In this document: one piece after another, positions 37,125-48,116 of the stretch
How positions within the stretch are numbered: position 1 is the stretch's first letter
How the letters are laid out: each line of letters opens with the position of its first letter
Source: Microcebus murinus
Taxonomy: Eukaryota; Chordata; Mammalia; Primates; Cheirogaleidae
DNA length: 64,000 nt
Assembly (NCBI RefSeq): GCF_040939455.1
Contig: NC_134124.1
Location: 33,307,138-33,371,137 of the forward strand
Reading direction: 5' to 3'
Program-made: the position numbers and the translations under genes
Notes under the pieces: generated by a model
Databases searched by the model: none
Told to the model about the DNA's origin: nothing
Seen by the model: the letters and a program-made list of their open reading frames with translations, nothing else

Positions 37125-37707
37125 CTTTTGTTTTTGTTTTGTTTTGTTTTCAGTCTTAGAATATTACGGGGGTATAAATGATTTGGTTACATAAATTGCT
37201 TTTATAGCATGCCCATCCCCCAAATAGTGTGCATTGTACCTGTTAGGTGTGAATTTACCCATCCACTCCTCCCCACTCACCTACTTGATTTCCAGTGAAT
37301 GTTATTTCCATATGTGCACGTAAGTGTTGATCGATTAGTTCCAATTTAATGGTGAATACATGTGGTGCTTGTTTCTCCACTCTTATGATACTTCACTTAG
37401 AAGAATGGTCTCCAGCTCCATCCAGGATAATACAAGAGGTATTAGTACACCATTTGTTTATGGCTGAGTAGTACTCCATGGTATACATATGCCACATTTT
37501 ATTAATGGGAGCACTCATACACTGCTGGTGGGACTGCAAACTGGTACAACCTCTATGGAAAGTACCATAGAGATACCTCAAAGAACTAAAAGTAGACTAC
37601 CATTTGATCTAACTATCCCATGACTGGGTATTTATCTAAGGAAAAAAAGGCACTCTATTAAAAAGACACCTGCACTTAAATGTTTATAGCAGCACAATTC
37701 ACAATAG
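37125..37707 (-). mobile_element. Twin-primed L1 fragment with 9-bp target duplication
   Basis: 37130-37502 is antisense L1: a T-rich start (the poly-A tail seen from the other strand) and an ORF2 end that includes 'MWHMYTMEYYSAINKW' on the minus strand. 37503-37707 is sense L1 ORF2 ('actgctggtgggactgcaaactgg', 'actatcccatgactgggtatttatct', 'tttatagcagcacaattcacaatagc'). The two halves point in opposite directions, the signature of twin priming. 'cacttttca' flanks both sides, at 37116-37124 and 37708-37716. Confidence 0.85.
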
Positions 37708-37739
37708 CACTTTTCATATGGCATGGAGACTAAAGAACA

Positions 37740-37985
37740 ATATTCTTAGTGGTTAGAGAGTAGTCTCAAACCATACTGCCTAGAATGGAATCCCGGCTCT
37801 GCTGTTTACTGACTTCTAACCTGGCGCAAGTTGAATCCCTTCCCTGTGCCTCAGTTGCCTCATTGATGAAATGGAGATATTAATAATAACTTCAAAGGAT
37901 GTTAAATGAGCTGTGCGTGCAAAGGCTTGGCCCAGATCCTGGCATACAGGCTCAACGAATGTTAGTTCTCATTACTATTAGGAAT
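37740..37985 (+). repeat. MIR SINE, sense, nearly full length
   Basis: 'tagtggttagagagtagtctcaaaccatactgcctagaatggaatcccggctctgctgtttactgac' and 'cctcagttgcctcattgatgaaatggagatattaataataac' match MIR closely. Confidence 0.9.
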
Positions 37986-38159
37986 GACATATTCTTGTAT
38001 AGGGAGTGATTAGCTAAATATATTCCAAAACGGAAGTGGCTACATCTAGTCCTAATGCGTTATTCACCAGAAGAGGTGTCGCTGCAAATTGTCCTTAAAG
38101 AGAAATGTCATAGAGAGGGTGTGAAGATGTTTTTCTGCCACTAAATCAGAGAATTTTTC

Positions 38160-38870
38160 TCTCCTGATATGAACCAGTTCTGACACCAACTGGGTGTCCT
38201 ACAATTTAATTCAGTTTTAACACTAACTACTCAAAGTTAGCCCAGACCCCACAGATTAAGGTCTCAGCCCTACAAGACGCCTCATTCAGACACCAGTCAC
38301 AAATAGTGTGCCCTGGCTACCCGCATTTCTGCCTGACCAACAGGAAGTTCCCACAACTCCCCTCTACCCCCATATGGTAATTTGCTAGAATGATCCACAG
38401 AACTCAGGAAAACACTTAATATTACTCGCTTATGATACAATTCAGGAACAGCCACATGGAAGAGATACACAGGGCAAGGCATGGGGTGTGCCGAGTTTCC
38501 CCGCCCTCTCCCAGCACCTTGAAATGTTCCCCAACCCAGACGCTCCCCAAACCCCATCACTTAGAGATTTTTATGGAGATGGCATTATGTAGCCCTGCTT
38601 GTTAAATCACTGGCCATTGGTGATCCAACTCAGCCCCCAGCCCCTCTCCCCCGACAGAGGTTGTGGGGTGGAGCTGAAAGTTCTAAGCTTCTACTCAAGG
38701 CGTGGTCCTTCTGCCAGGCAGCCCCTATCCTGGAGCTATCTATACGGCCAGCGAGAGTCACCTCATTGGAACAAAACATGCTCCTATCACCCCATCACTC
38801 AGGAAATTCCAAAGGTTTCTTTCAGGAGCTCTGTGCCAAAGACCAAATGTCTTTGCATGATGCCACAGAG
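38160..38870 (-). mobile_element. MLT2-type ERVL LTR, antisense
   Basis: A long match to what I recall as MLT2 read in reverse: 'ctcaaagttagcccagaccccacagattaaggtctcagccctacaag', 'gtaatttgctagaatgatccacagaactcaggaaaacactta', 'agatttttatggagatggcattatgtag', 'tcactggccattggtgat' and the end 'gaccaaatgtctttgcatgatgccaca'. Nearly full length. Confidence 0.75.
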
Positions 38871-39544
38871 GGTTCATGAACCAGATAGAAAGTGGGGAAG
38901 CGCTAGATGACCCTTAATGTCTTACTGACAACTAAGAGTTTGTCTTGAATGTGTGAGATTAAAGAGGAACGGAACAGCAGGGGCTCCAGAATTGACGCCG
39001 GAGGACTCCTCCGTGCTGGGCGTGGGTTCCAGGAGTGTCTTGAGGTTTTTGCATTTGCTTAGCCAGCCCGTGCTTTTATTTTATGTGTGTTGGGGACGGG
39101 AAAGGTTGGTATGGGACGATGGAGATTATGGGCGGTCGGGGTCCCTCTAAGCTACCTTTGGCTCTGGAGCGAGCCTAGAGGGGAATCCCAAAGCTGCCCA
39201 ACGTTCGGTGTGATGTTTGCTTTGCAGCCACCTAGCTCTGTTTCCATCTCCCAGACCCTTTCAGGAAGTTGGCTGCTGCACGTGTGCTTTCTATGAGCGG
39301 GAGGGAGAGTTGTAGAAACCTAGGAAGAAGCTGAGTTCTGCATGAGAGTTGACATGATGAAGGTCCAGGAAAGCACAGTGGTTAGGGACATAATCCATCT
39401 CATTTAGATTATCCATTAACTAACTCACCTGTGGCAGCAGGAACCGGGAGCCCTCTTCCTGACCCCCAGAGAGAATCTGACGGAGTCTGCAGGGGGCTTC
39501 ACATTTCCAGCCCCTGGTGTGGGAGGGACACAGGGGCCTTATCT

Positions 39545-40015
39545 CTGGATATGCCAGTTATGAAGCTTTTCAGTCTCAGGATCCCTTGTGAAACAACGAG
39601 GGATCCAGAGAGCTTTGTTGTATATGGGTTGCATCTATTAACAGTTACCATTTTAGAAATTGCACTAAGAACTTTAAAAATATTTAATTTGAATTTATTT
39701 ATTTAAAAATGATAAGTCCATCCCATGTTAACAAAAATAACATATTTTTGTGAAAAACAATTATATTTTTCCAAAAAAATATATTGAGAGAAGTGGGATT
39801 GTTTTACATGCTTTGCACATCCTCAGTGTCTGGACTAGTAAAGGCAGCTGGAATCTCACAGCTGCCTCTGCACTCGGTCTGTTGTGATAACACACATCCT
39901 ATAACCTCTGGAAGATTCCGCTGTGCACTCATGGGAGAGTAAGAGTGAAAAAGACAAATGATGTCTTAGCATTATTATGAAAAGAGTTTTGAGGCTGCAA
40001 GCCTCCATTTGAGAA
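39545..40015 (+). mobile_element. Old high-copy interspersed repeat (DNA-transposon-like), family uncertain
   Basis: 'aggatcccttgtgaaacaacgagggatccagagagctttgttgtatatgggttgcatctattaacagtta', 'catgttaacaaaaataacatatttttgtgaaaaacaattatattttcc' and 'gagtgaaaaagacaaatgatgtcttagcattattatgaaaagagttttga' are recognisable from many mammalian loci. I do not want to assign a name without alignment. Confidence 0.55.
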
Positions 40016-41234
40016 GTGCCACACTAGAGTGTAGTGCATTCCTCCACATCTCTCTGACTTTCTTCGGTCCTTCTCTTTTCCCTACGTGTGACAGGGTGGA
40101 GGGTGGTGAGATACACGACAGTTGCACTTTGTTCAAACAGTATCTTTCCAAATACTTCACAAAACGCAAACTCCCCCAAACACAAGGCTAATTCAAAGGA
40201 CACTGAATATTCTGAGGTGCTGGCCTGCGTGCCAATTAGCAATAGAATAAATGCAGTTTGCAATCCACTGACCCAATGAGGAAAAATGTTGGATGAATTG
40301 TTGATTTACAGGGGGAGCTGGTATCATTTCAATAAATCACAAAAGTTAGGGTTATATTCATATGTTTATGTTGCCCTATTTAAAATTTGCATAACTCGGG
40401 CTTTTCACTGCGAAGAAGCAGCCTTCATAATGGTGGCGAGAGACAGGGAGGGAAGACGGCAAGAAGATGCGAAGCTCCTTGAAGGCAGGCGCTTCCGCTT
40501 ACGGAGAGTAGATACACCACAAAGTGAAGTGGAATCTGACCCTCTGAGGTCCTCAGAAATAGAAGGTGCCCTCTTTTCTTTCATCCCTCTAATTGCGGCT
40601 TGAGCAGATGAGCTGAAACTTTGTCTCAGGCCTGGCACTGTTGGGATGTCCCACTAGTAGGCCTTTCCACCCCAAGTCTGGCGTGCGGGGGCCCCTCGCC
40701 TCCGCTCTGCACCACGTGGTCTGAGTTCCGGGGGAGGGCGCAGGGGGGACTGGCGCAGGTGCCCCTCTCCAGCTGTGGGTCCCTGGCCCACGAGACGAAA
40801 AGCAAAAATGCTGAAAGCTCTAGATGCTCATTAGCAGAGTGGTTTATTCGCTACTGACTCGGGCAGCTATTATTCCGAACAATACTGTTCACAGCGTCTA
40901 ACTCCATCACACCTAAATGCCCATCATTTCACGCTCATCCTGTGCACCAGATTCCGTGAGCAGCAGGCAGGTGTGGCGTTGGACCACCAGAGACGACCAG
41001 ACTCTGTTGACAGGAGGAGGACGTTTGTCTCCAGCAAACGAAGGTCATCATTAATGATGCACATGGCAGTGGCAGCTAGGCTTCATCACATGCTCATTTT
41101 CCTAGAGGAACGTGGTCTTTCCCTCTGCAGGAGCTTTTTGGACATTCTGAGCTTCCGTGTATTTGGGTCCCAAACGCAAACGCGTGGAAGCCGTGTGCAA
41201 AGTAGGACCTTTAAGTCAGACTCCTTGTTGGGAC

Positions 41235-41345
41235 TTTTTTCCTTTTTTTTTAACTTAAAATTTTGTGATAATTATAGGTTCACTTGCAGTTATAAGAAAT
41301 AATACAGAGATCCCATGTGCCCTTTACCTCATTTCCCCCACTGGT
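41235..41345 (-). mobile_element. L1M-like fragment
   Basis: 'ataggttcacttgcagttataagaaataatacagagatcccatgtgccctttacctcatttcccccactggta' is a phrase common in antisense 3' regions of old L1 elements. Confidence 0.55.
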
Positions 41346-41689
41346 ACTAGCTTGCAAAGCTATAGCACAATATCACGGTTCGGACTTTCTTAGAAGGCTC
41401 AGAGGACCCTTGAGACTTCCCTGACCCCAGAAGGGAAAAACGCTGAGGGAAGGTGACCTGCCTCCTGTTGGCACCGAGGGCTACCAGCGAAGAAGCTGGA
41501 GGGCACAGGCGTGCACCAGGGAGCCCTGGCTGGAGGTGGCAGATGCGGGTGCACATTCCAGGGGCCCGCCCTCCCCTCGGAACCCCAACCTGCAGGAGGG
41601 CACCCTGGGTTCCAGGGATGCAATGTGCTCCCTGCCTGGCCCCTGTGGCAACGGGTGGCTGTGTCCCTCAGTCCTTCAGCTGCTCGAGT

Positions 41690-42035
41690 GCTGTGGTTGA
41701 GGTACCAGGCTCTGGAGTCACCCAGCACCAGGCTCGATCCCAGCTCCTGCCTTACTGAGCCTTGGCCAGTGACCTCTTAGGGCCTCAGGTTTTCACCCTG
41801 GCACTTACCATGTGCTGGTCACTGGCCTAGGAAACTTACATAGTCATTCGTTTGATACCAACAGCCCTGTAAGGGAGATATTATTACTGGTTCCTACTTT
41901 TCAAATGGGGAAACTGAGGTACAGAGAAGTTATTTGCCCAAGGGCACCCAGCTAATGAATGGCAAGGTTGTACATTTGAACCCAGACAGTGCACATGCCA
42001 ACTGCACGTACTTAACCACTGTCTTTCATCAGTTC
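41690..42035. repeat. Two MIR-related fragments, head to head
   Basis: 41690-41785 reads as sense MIR ('tggttgaggtaccaggctctggagtcacc'). 41790-42035 reads as antisense MIR ('ctggttcctacttttcaaatggggaaactgaggtacagagaagttatttgcccaagggcacccagctaat'). Confidence 0.7.
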
Positions 42036-42469
42036 GCCTCCTCTGCGTGGTAGGTTCAGTAGCATCTCACAGAATGTTTACAAGGCAAACTCCTTAGCAC
42101 AGGGCCAGGCACATAATAAATGAATGTGTTAGATAATAGTATGTGCTAGATAACATTCTTTTATTAATAGTATAACTTCTTATAGAAGTTTCTGAGTATT
42201 CATGACTTGTAACTATGATTAACAATAGCTTCCATTTTGGCCACCTACTATGTGCCAAATCTTCATTCAACCTTCCCAAAAAGAGGAGTCTCTCTTTTAT
42301 AGATGAAAAATCTAAGAATCAGAGGGAAGAAATCCGGCATAGGTAGAGACAGGATTCAAAACCAAGGGCTGCGTCTTAGAATCAAAACACCGGAAGGAAC
42401 TTCAGAGACACGAACCTCACTTCGCCCCCAGCCCAGGACTTGCCCTGTGGAACAGTCACTTGTCCAGTC

Positions 42470-42655
42470 TGAAAAGCCTGGTGCCAGGCTCATACTCCCT
42501 ACACCTGCAGATCTCACATTCTGTGAGTGCCACTGGAGTCCCCTGCCGCCCACTCACGTAGTGTTTCTGGGGCCTCAGAATGTGTGTTTCTCACAAGTCT
42601 CCGTGGGACCCCAATGCTGCTGGTCCCGGGACCACACTTGGAGAATCACTGTTCT
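42470..42655. mobile_element. MER5-like hAT transposon fragment
   Basis: 'ggggcctcagaatgtgtgtttctcacaagtctcc' and the end 'cacttggagaatcactgttctgg' resemble a MER5 body and terminus, with heavy divergence. Confidence 0.45.
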
Positions 42656-42959
42656 GGGGAAACTTCCTGGAATGAACGGCAATGGCCAAGGTGATGGCTA
42701 CCTCCGGATTTGCTATTTCCGAGTCCAAGACAGGCTCCCCATGCAGGGGCTGCACCCGAGTATTTCCCCTCAATGTAAATCACAAATCTCCGTCTACATG
42801 ACTGTCTTTCCTCCAGAGGACGCCCCTATGATCGCATGCTCCCAACAGCTGACTGCTGCCGAATCCCACCCCCGCACCCACCCCGTGTCCTTTCTGAGGG
42901 GGACTCACCCTTCCAACGTTTTCCAAAATAGCATCTACAGGTGCTTTTCTGATTAAAAC

Positions 42960-43160
42960 CAAACCAAACAAAATACAACCTGCTTATTGTTAAAAATTTG
43001 GAAAAGTACTAAATATAAAAAGGAGGCTATGGGAAAAAATTAAAATTAATCACCATCCCACTGTTAATATTTTGATGTGTTTTGGTATATTTCCTTAGAG
43101 CTGTTTGTTATCTTGCATGTTGGAAAACGTATATAGCACATAGTGTACTGAAAAAAAATA
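42960..43160. mobile_element. Old L1/LINE-like 3' fragment
   Basis: 'aaaatttggaaaagtactaaatataaaaagg' and 'aatcaccatcccactgttaatattttgatgtgttttggtatatttcc' are phrases common to old LINE 3' ends. Family not resolved. Confidence 0.4.
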
Positions 43161-43208
43161 AAAAAGCAATAGTCTAAATGTGCCCTGTAGACGGGAGCTG
43201 CTGTTGTT

Positions 43209-43214
43209 TTTATT
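43209..43214 (-). terminator. KCNMB1: Candidate polyadenylation signal of KCNMB1
   Basis: AATAAA on the minus strand, about 400 bases beyond the KCNMB1 stop codon at 43612. It is the first canonical signal I see downstream. No experimental support is available here. Confidence 0.4.
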
Positions 43215-43611
43215 ATGGAATTTGAAGAAGGAACTGAGGTCTGCCAAAGACAGCTTCTTGGGTGGGATGGGCGGCCCTTGGGACCAACAGGGAGATCACA
43301 GGCACTGAGGCAACAATCGTCATTGTCTGTGGGGTACACGGTGACACAGTAGAAAACAGGTATGAGTCAGCTGACTGGGGATAGGTAATGGAGAGCTACA
43401 ACTGGCCAGCCAGCCTTGTGTCCTCCAAGGCACATTCTTGAGCAGGAAATGACTTAAGGAAGCGATTCCCCAAAGGTCAGCAAGGCAATAGAAGACAGGA
43501 TGGAGTGGGGGGGGGGTGGGAGGGGAGGTGGAGGAGGCATGGGGATGCAAGTGGGAGCAGCCACCCATGCCCGGTGGCCTGGGCGTGGTGGGGGACAGAT
43601 GGAGCAGCATC

Positions 43612-43881
43612 CTACTTCTGGGCAGCCAGGATGGAGAGGGACTGGTTGATCTTCACCATGACGATAATGAGGAGGCCGCCGGTCAGCAGGAAGGTGGGCC
43701 AGAAGAGGGAGAGGAGGAGGGCCTGGGGCCCGTAGAGGCGCCGGTACAGCACGCTGGTCTCGTTCTCCCGAGTGGCCGAGAAGCAGTAGAAAACCTGGTG
43801 CCTGTGGAATCTGGCTCTGACCTTCTCCACGTCGGCCCGGGCCAGCTGGTAGTCGTCCAGGCTGCGTGGGATGTAGGAGCA
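43612..43881 (-). CDS. KCNMB1: KCNMB1 coding exon 3 (BK channel beta-1 subunit, C-terminal part)
   Basis: Encodes residues 103-191 plus the TAG stop: 270 bases, in phase 0 after an acceptor ending ttctccccacag. It begins with Cys103 (CSYIPRS), carries Cys135 (FYCFSA), the second N-glycosylation site Asn142 (NETS), then transmembrane segment 2 (around residues 155-177, LLLSLFWPTFLLTGG...) and the short cytoplasmic tail ending LSILAAQK. The sequence is recognisably KCNMB1 throughout. The protein sits in the plasma membrane of smooth muscle beside the pore-forming alpha subunit KCNMA1, with its large loop outside the cell, and increases the calcium sensitivity of the channel. The intron before this exon (43882-48116) holds a large minisatellite. 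Confidence 0.97.
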   Translation of the reverse strand, partial: CSYIPRSLDDYQLARADVEKVRARFHRHQVFYCFSATRENETSVLYRRLYGPQALLLSLFWPTFLLTGGLLIIVMVKINQSLSILAAQK

Positions 43882-44134
43882 CTGTGGGGAGAAGCAGCAG
43901 CACCCAAGGCTGAAGATCCCTGTCTCTCAGGGCCCAAGGGTGGGGGCGGGGGATGGATGGAGCACAGGAAAATGCAGCCCCCGGCTGGGAGGGGGAGCTT
44001 CTGTCTAGAGCTGGGCAGGCTGCTCACTGCGCAGGCTGGACGGCGCATTCTCCCTCGTGCTGTTTGCGTGGATGGTGGCCCTGGAGCTGCTCAGTGCACA
44101 CCCTGCACACCTGGACGCAGGGGCCCTCGCTCCA

Positions 44135-44230
44135 GTCCTGGCTCTGCTCCTATTGGCTGTAGGATCTTAGGCAAATTGCTCACCCTTTCTGAGCTCTGAT
44201 GCCTTCATCATTTAAATAAATTAATAGCAA
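44135..44230 (+). repeat. MIR SINE fragment, sense
   Basis: 'cagtcctggctctgctcctattggctgtaggatcttaggcaaattgctcaccctttctgagctctgatgccttcatc' follows the MIR core. Confidence 0.75.
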
Positions 44231-45939
44231 GATTGTCTTCAGAGGACATTATTAACAAAGGACTTCAGACATAACTGTCTAAGGAAACCAGTGGGTGACA
44301 CAGGCCAAGTGGGCTCGCACAGAGTGGATTCAGGGCAGAGGTCATGTGCTCAGCTGCCTACAGGGCTCGTGCACGTAATGTCAGCAAGTGAAGCAGGCAA
44401 GGCAATGAGGTGACAGGTGCCAACTGACACTTGCTTTGGAATAGAGAGCCAGCTGCATCCAGACTGGCCGTCACCACTCCCTCTGGACAGCGAAGACGAG
44501 GCCGTCCAGGAGATCCGTGGTAGCCAGACCTCCAACATTTCAGGAGAAGTCAGAAAACCAGATTTTCACATGAACTCTCATAATTTTAAAACAAGGGCAA
44601 AAATGCAAATTGAAACCCTTTGAGGTGTAACCGCCTGGGAGCCGCACGAAGCGCGTTGGCAAGCCAGCATTTGAGACTGGGATCCAAAGGAAAGAGGGAA
44701 TGCACAAAGGAGCTTTGTGCGGGCAGAGCACGAGGCACATTTCATTCCGACACTGGTAATTGTTGTTAGGGACCTTCGGGCCTGCTCGGATGAGGCCCAG
44801 CTGGAAAGTCCTGCGAAGAAGGCACGGAGTGCAACTCCTGGCTGTATCTCTGTTCTGTGCTGGGAGGCCTGAACCCTGCTGGCTCGATTCTCCGGGGAAT
44901 GTTCTGCAAGTGTGGCCCCTTCCCCCCCTCACCTGCAGCAGACTCCCTGGAGGGCTGCCCGCACACGCAGTCCCACTCACTCTGAGTCCTTGAAGCTGGA
45001 ACCCAGGAATGCGGAATTCTGTATGCATTTAATTCTGAGAACCTTTTGATTCCTTCATGCACTTAATTTTGCCCTAGTGAAATCATGCCCAAGATCAAAA
45101 TGGGTAAAAGTGAGACCCAAATGGCAAGCGTTGAGCCAGCTTCTCCCCAGGCCTCAGTTAATCCCTGGATTTGAACAAGGTCCACCCCCAACGCTGCCTG
45201 TCCTGATGACATTCAGCCCAGCATCGCAGAGAGGGATGCAGTGTGGTTCTGACAGCCTAGGAAACGGGGTGCTGCATTCAGTAGTACCAGCCAGGTGCTA
45301 CTCCCCAGCCAGCCAGGGAGTAGCTGCAGCTGGGGAGAAGCTGACTGCTGAGGCATACGGCACTCAGAGCTGTGGGCACGCTGGGTCCTCGGTAGCATAT
45401 AGTCCAGAGTCCTGAGCTGAGAGCTAGGGGGCCTGGGCCAGGTCTCCCCAGCGCCTCGGACTGTGACCTTGGGCAACTCAGCCCCTTAAGCTAAGGTGTG
45501 GCCATGGAGCCAGACAAGCCGGGGCTCAGCCACCAGTTCTGAGTTGTGTAATTCAGAACTGGCAATTGCTACTGACTGCCAAAGAAGAGGCAGGGGTTGT
45601 GAGTAGGAGCGATTCGGGTCCCTGAGGCTCTCTCTCCAGCCGGTGGGGCTGAGTCACACCAGGGATGACAGAATAGGTCTGACCCACGGCACAGGCCCAC
45701 TTCTCCCCACTAACCCCCAGCACTGCCGAGATCCCACAGCCTCAGCCCACCCCAGGCACCCTGCCTCTTCTTATCCCACCAGCCTCCAAACTCTGACTGT
45801 CAGCCTCGCTCCCTGCTGCAGGCCCACGTGTTGGCTGCGGCCCCAGCCTCTCGGTCTAGTACGGGGACCCCCACGGCTGCCGCTGTCTTCCTGGGACCCC
45901 TCTGCTCCCGCCCCCAGCTGCTCACAGCAGTCACTCCAA

Positions 45940-46055
45940 ACCTCAGAGTCACCTGGCAGCTCCAGAGATTCTGCTTCGGCGCGTCTGGTAGGGGACCCTG
46001 GTTTTATTTCTTACATCCCCAGGTGGTTCTAATGCACAACCCGAGTTGAGATGTC
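45940..46055 (+). mobile_element. MER5A-like hAT transposon fragment
   Basis: 'cagagtcacctggcagctccagagattctgcttc' and 'tacatccccaggtggttctaatgcacaacccgagttgagatg' follow MER5A. Confidence 0.7.
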
Positions 46056-46228
46056 TCGGTTACACACACGCTCACATTTCAGGTCTGTGCGTTGATAGTC
46101 GAGGTCCTCTGGGAACAGACTTTAGTCTGTCTTTGTAACCTTCTCCAGCTATGCACGCTCCATCATGGGTCATTTTCTGTAGTCTCTACCCAGCCTGTTC
46201 CTGGGCCATGCCTTGTTCTAGGCCTCCC

Positions 46229-47205
46229 GTTCCATGTGCACCTCTTCCATGTGCACCCCTTCCATGTGTACCCCTTCCACGTGCACCCCTTCCATGTGCA
46301 CCCCTTCCATGTGTACCCCTTCCATGTGCACCCCTTCCATGTGCACCCCCTTCCATGTGCACCGCTTCCATGTGTACCCCTTCCATGTGCACCCCCTTCC
46401 ATGTGCACCCCCTTCCATGTGCACCGCTTCCATGTGTACCCCTTCCATGTGCACCCCCTTCCATGTGAATCCCCTTCCATGTACACCCCTTCCATGTGTA
46501 CCCTTTCCAAGTGCACCCCCTTCCATGTGCACCCCCTTCCATGTGCACCGCTTCCATGTGTACCCCTTCCATGTGCACCCCCTTCCATGTGAATCCCCTT
46601 CCATGTGTACCCCTTCCATGTGTACCCTTTCCAAGTGCACCCCCTTCCATGTGCACCCCCTTCCATGTGTACCCCTTCCATGTACACCCCCTACCATGTG
46701 CACCCTTTCCATGTACAACCCCTTCCATAGGCACCCCTTCCATGTATATCCCCTCCCATGTGTACCCGTTCCATGTGCACCCCTTCCATATGCACCCCTT
46801 CCATGTGCACCCCTTCCATGTGCACCCCCTTCCATGTGTACCCCTTCCATGTGCACCCCCTTCCATGTGTACCCCTTCCATGTGCACCCCTTCCATGTGT
46901 ACCCCTTCCATGTGTACCCTTTCCATGTGTACCCCTTCCATGTGCACCCTCTCCATGTGTACCCCCTTCCATGTGCACCCTCTCCATGTGTACCCCCTTC
47001 CATGTGTAACCCCTTCCATGTGCACCCTCTCCATGTGCACCCCCTTCCATGTGTACCCTTTCCATGTGTACCCCCCTTCCAAGTGCACCCCCTTCCATGT
47101 GCACCCTCTCCATGTGTACCCCTTCCATGTGTACACACCTTCCATGTGCACCCCTTCCATGTTCACCCCCTTCCACACACACCCCTTGCATGTTCCTGTG
47201 CACCC
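46229..47205. repeat. Minisatellite (VNTR), unit about 15-16 bp, roughly 60 copies
   Basis: Nearly 1 kb of tandem units on the theme TTCCATGTGYACCCC, alternating between 15-bp and 16-bp forms by one extra C. Variants (ACCGC, GAATCCCC, CCAAGTGC, TGTACACC) recur at fixed spacing: ACCGC-bearing units at 46361, 46423 and 46547, GAATCCCC at 46467 and 46591, and CCAAGTGC at 46507 and 46631. That shows a higher-order block of about 62 bp doubled to 124 bp. Because many units are a multiple of three, long open frames run through the array on both strands (up to about 360 codons), but they are by-products of the repeat. Confidence 0.95.
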
Positions 47206-47416
47206 AGTGCCTGCCTGGTTGTAGGAGCCGCACCCCCATGCCTCTGTGATACCTCACCTCACTGCCAGCTGGAAAACATCGCTCTCTCCTTTAACCCCGT
47301 AACTTTCTCTGCTCTTCCCTAGGGTGCCCACCCCCCCTCCCACTAGGCATTGTTCATGTATCAGCTCCTGCTCCTGAGTCCTGCATCCTGGGCACAGGAG
47401 GTGCTCAACTGCTGTT

Positions 47417-47508
47417 GGAAGGAAGGAAGGAAGGAAGGAAGGAAGGAAGGAAGGAAGGAAGGAAGGAAGGAAGGAAGGAAGGAAGGAAGGAAGGAAGGAA
47501 GGAAGGAA
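47417..47508. repeat. (GGAA)n microsatellite, about 23 copies
   Basis: Uninterrupted GGAA tetranucleotides on the + strand ending in 'gaaataagcc'. The length and purity suggest that it is highly mutable. Confidence 0.97.
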
Positions 47509-47734
47509 ATAAGCCAATTTATATTTCCTTTAGGAAGGCATGTGGTGGTGAATTCTGGTTTTTTGAGGTGGAGGGTGCTGGGGTGCTGGGGTGCTGGGAG
47601 GTGAGGATGGGAAAACCTAAACATTTATCTGTGGAGGTTACTTCAGCCCCGGGTCCCTGGTTTCCTGGGGAGTCACAGGGGTTCCACTTCTCGGGGTCAG
47701 CTCTGGCCTGGCCTCTCATTAGATTCAGTTCATA

Positions 47735-47995
47735 TTATGGAAGCGGTAACACTAATGACTACTTCCTTTTGAGTGCCCACCGTCCACCCGACGTGGAGCT
47801 TGCCACATGCTATACAGTGTCTGACTTTATGACACACCTCAAGGTGCAACACTAGAATCCCGATTCACAAAGGTGGAAGCGGTTTAGAGGGGCGAGTGGC
47901 CTGTCCAGGTTGCACAGCCAGTTAGTGGCAGATTCGGCCCCAGCTCTGTCTGTCCCTGACACCGGGGAGCTAGGCCTGGCCCGACCTCATTCCAG
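47735..47995 (-). repeat. MIR SINE, antisense
   Basis: 'attatggaagcggtaacactaatgactacttcc', 'tgccacatgctatacagtgtctgac' and 'cacaaaggtggaagcggtttagaggggcgagtggcctgtccaggttgcacagccagttagtgg' fit the MIR complement. Confidence 0.65.
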
Positions 47996-48116
47996 CTGAG
48001 AGACTCTGGACAAGTGAGTTAATCTTTCCCAGCCCTGGGGACAGGGACAGCTAAGGGCAGGCTCACACACCTGTCAGGGACACAGGGATGTGCACCCATC
48101 CTCCCAGCTCAGTTAC

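Larger units (their letters stand above)
22303..43611 (+). other. KCNIP1: KCNIP1 intron between the alternative exon and the nested KCNMB1 gene
   Basis: The donor of the KCNIP1 exon opens at 22303 and no KCNIP1 acceptor exon is recognisable anywhere downstream, so the intron continues through the right end of the window. Apart from the repeats listed separately I see no exon in this part. Many short open frames exist on both strands, none with recognisable homology or paired consensus splice sites. Confidence 0.7.
43882..48116 (-). other. KCNMB1: Last coding-region intron of KCNMB1
   Basis: 4235 bases between a GTAACT donor at 48116 and a CACAG acceptor at 43882, both on the minus strand. 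It contains a MIR at about 44135-44230, a MER5 fragment, the TTCCATGTG minisatellite, a (GGAA)n tract and a MIR at about 47735-47990. No further exon seen. Confidence 0.9.

Noticed and set aside
40286..40603. 105-codon frame with a basic stretch (DREGRRQEDAK...)
   Set aside because: No family match, no splice sites, intronic position. Treated as chance.
42303..42956. 217-codon open frame on the + strand
   Set aside because: No recognisable homology, no splice context; it crosses a MER5-like fragment and MIR flanks. Chance frame in GC-moderate DNA.
43505..44199. 227-codon + strand frame opposite the last KCNMB1 exon
   Set aside because: It is the antisense shadow of a verified exon, with no features of a protein.
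46229..47205. Array superficially like a CRISPR (short units with variable positions)
   Set aside because: Units are directly contiguous without unique spacers, and the host is a mammal.
46186..47322. Long open frames (over 300 codons) on both strands with repeating MCTPSMCTPS-like or HMEGVHMEG-like peptides
   Set aside because: They run through the minisatellite in several frames on both strands. They exist because the units are stop-free and often a multiple of three. No splice or start context supports a protein.
47254..47624. Open frames rich in KEGR or SFLP repeats
   Set aside because: Translation of the (GGAA)n tract, not a gene.
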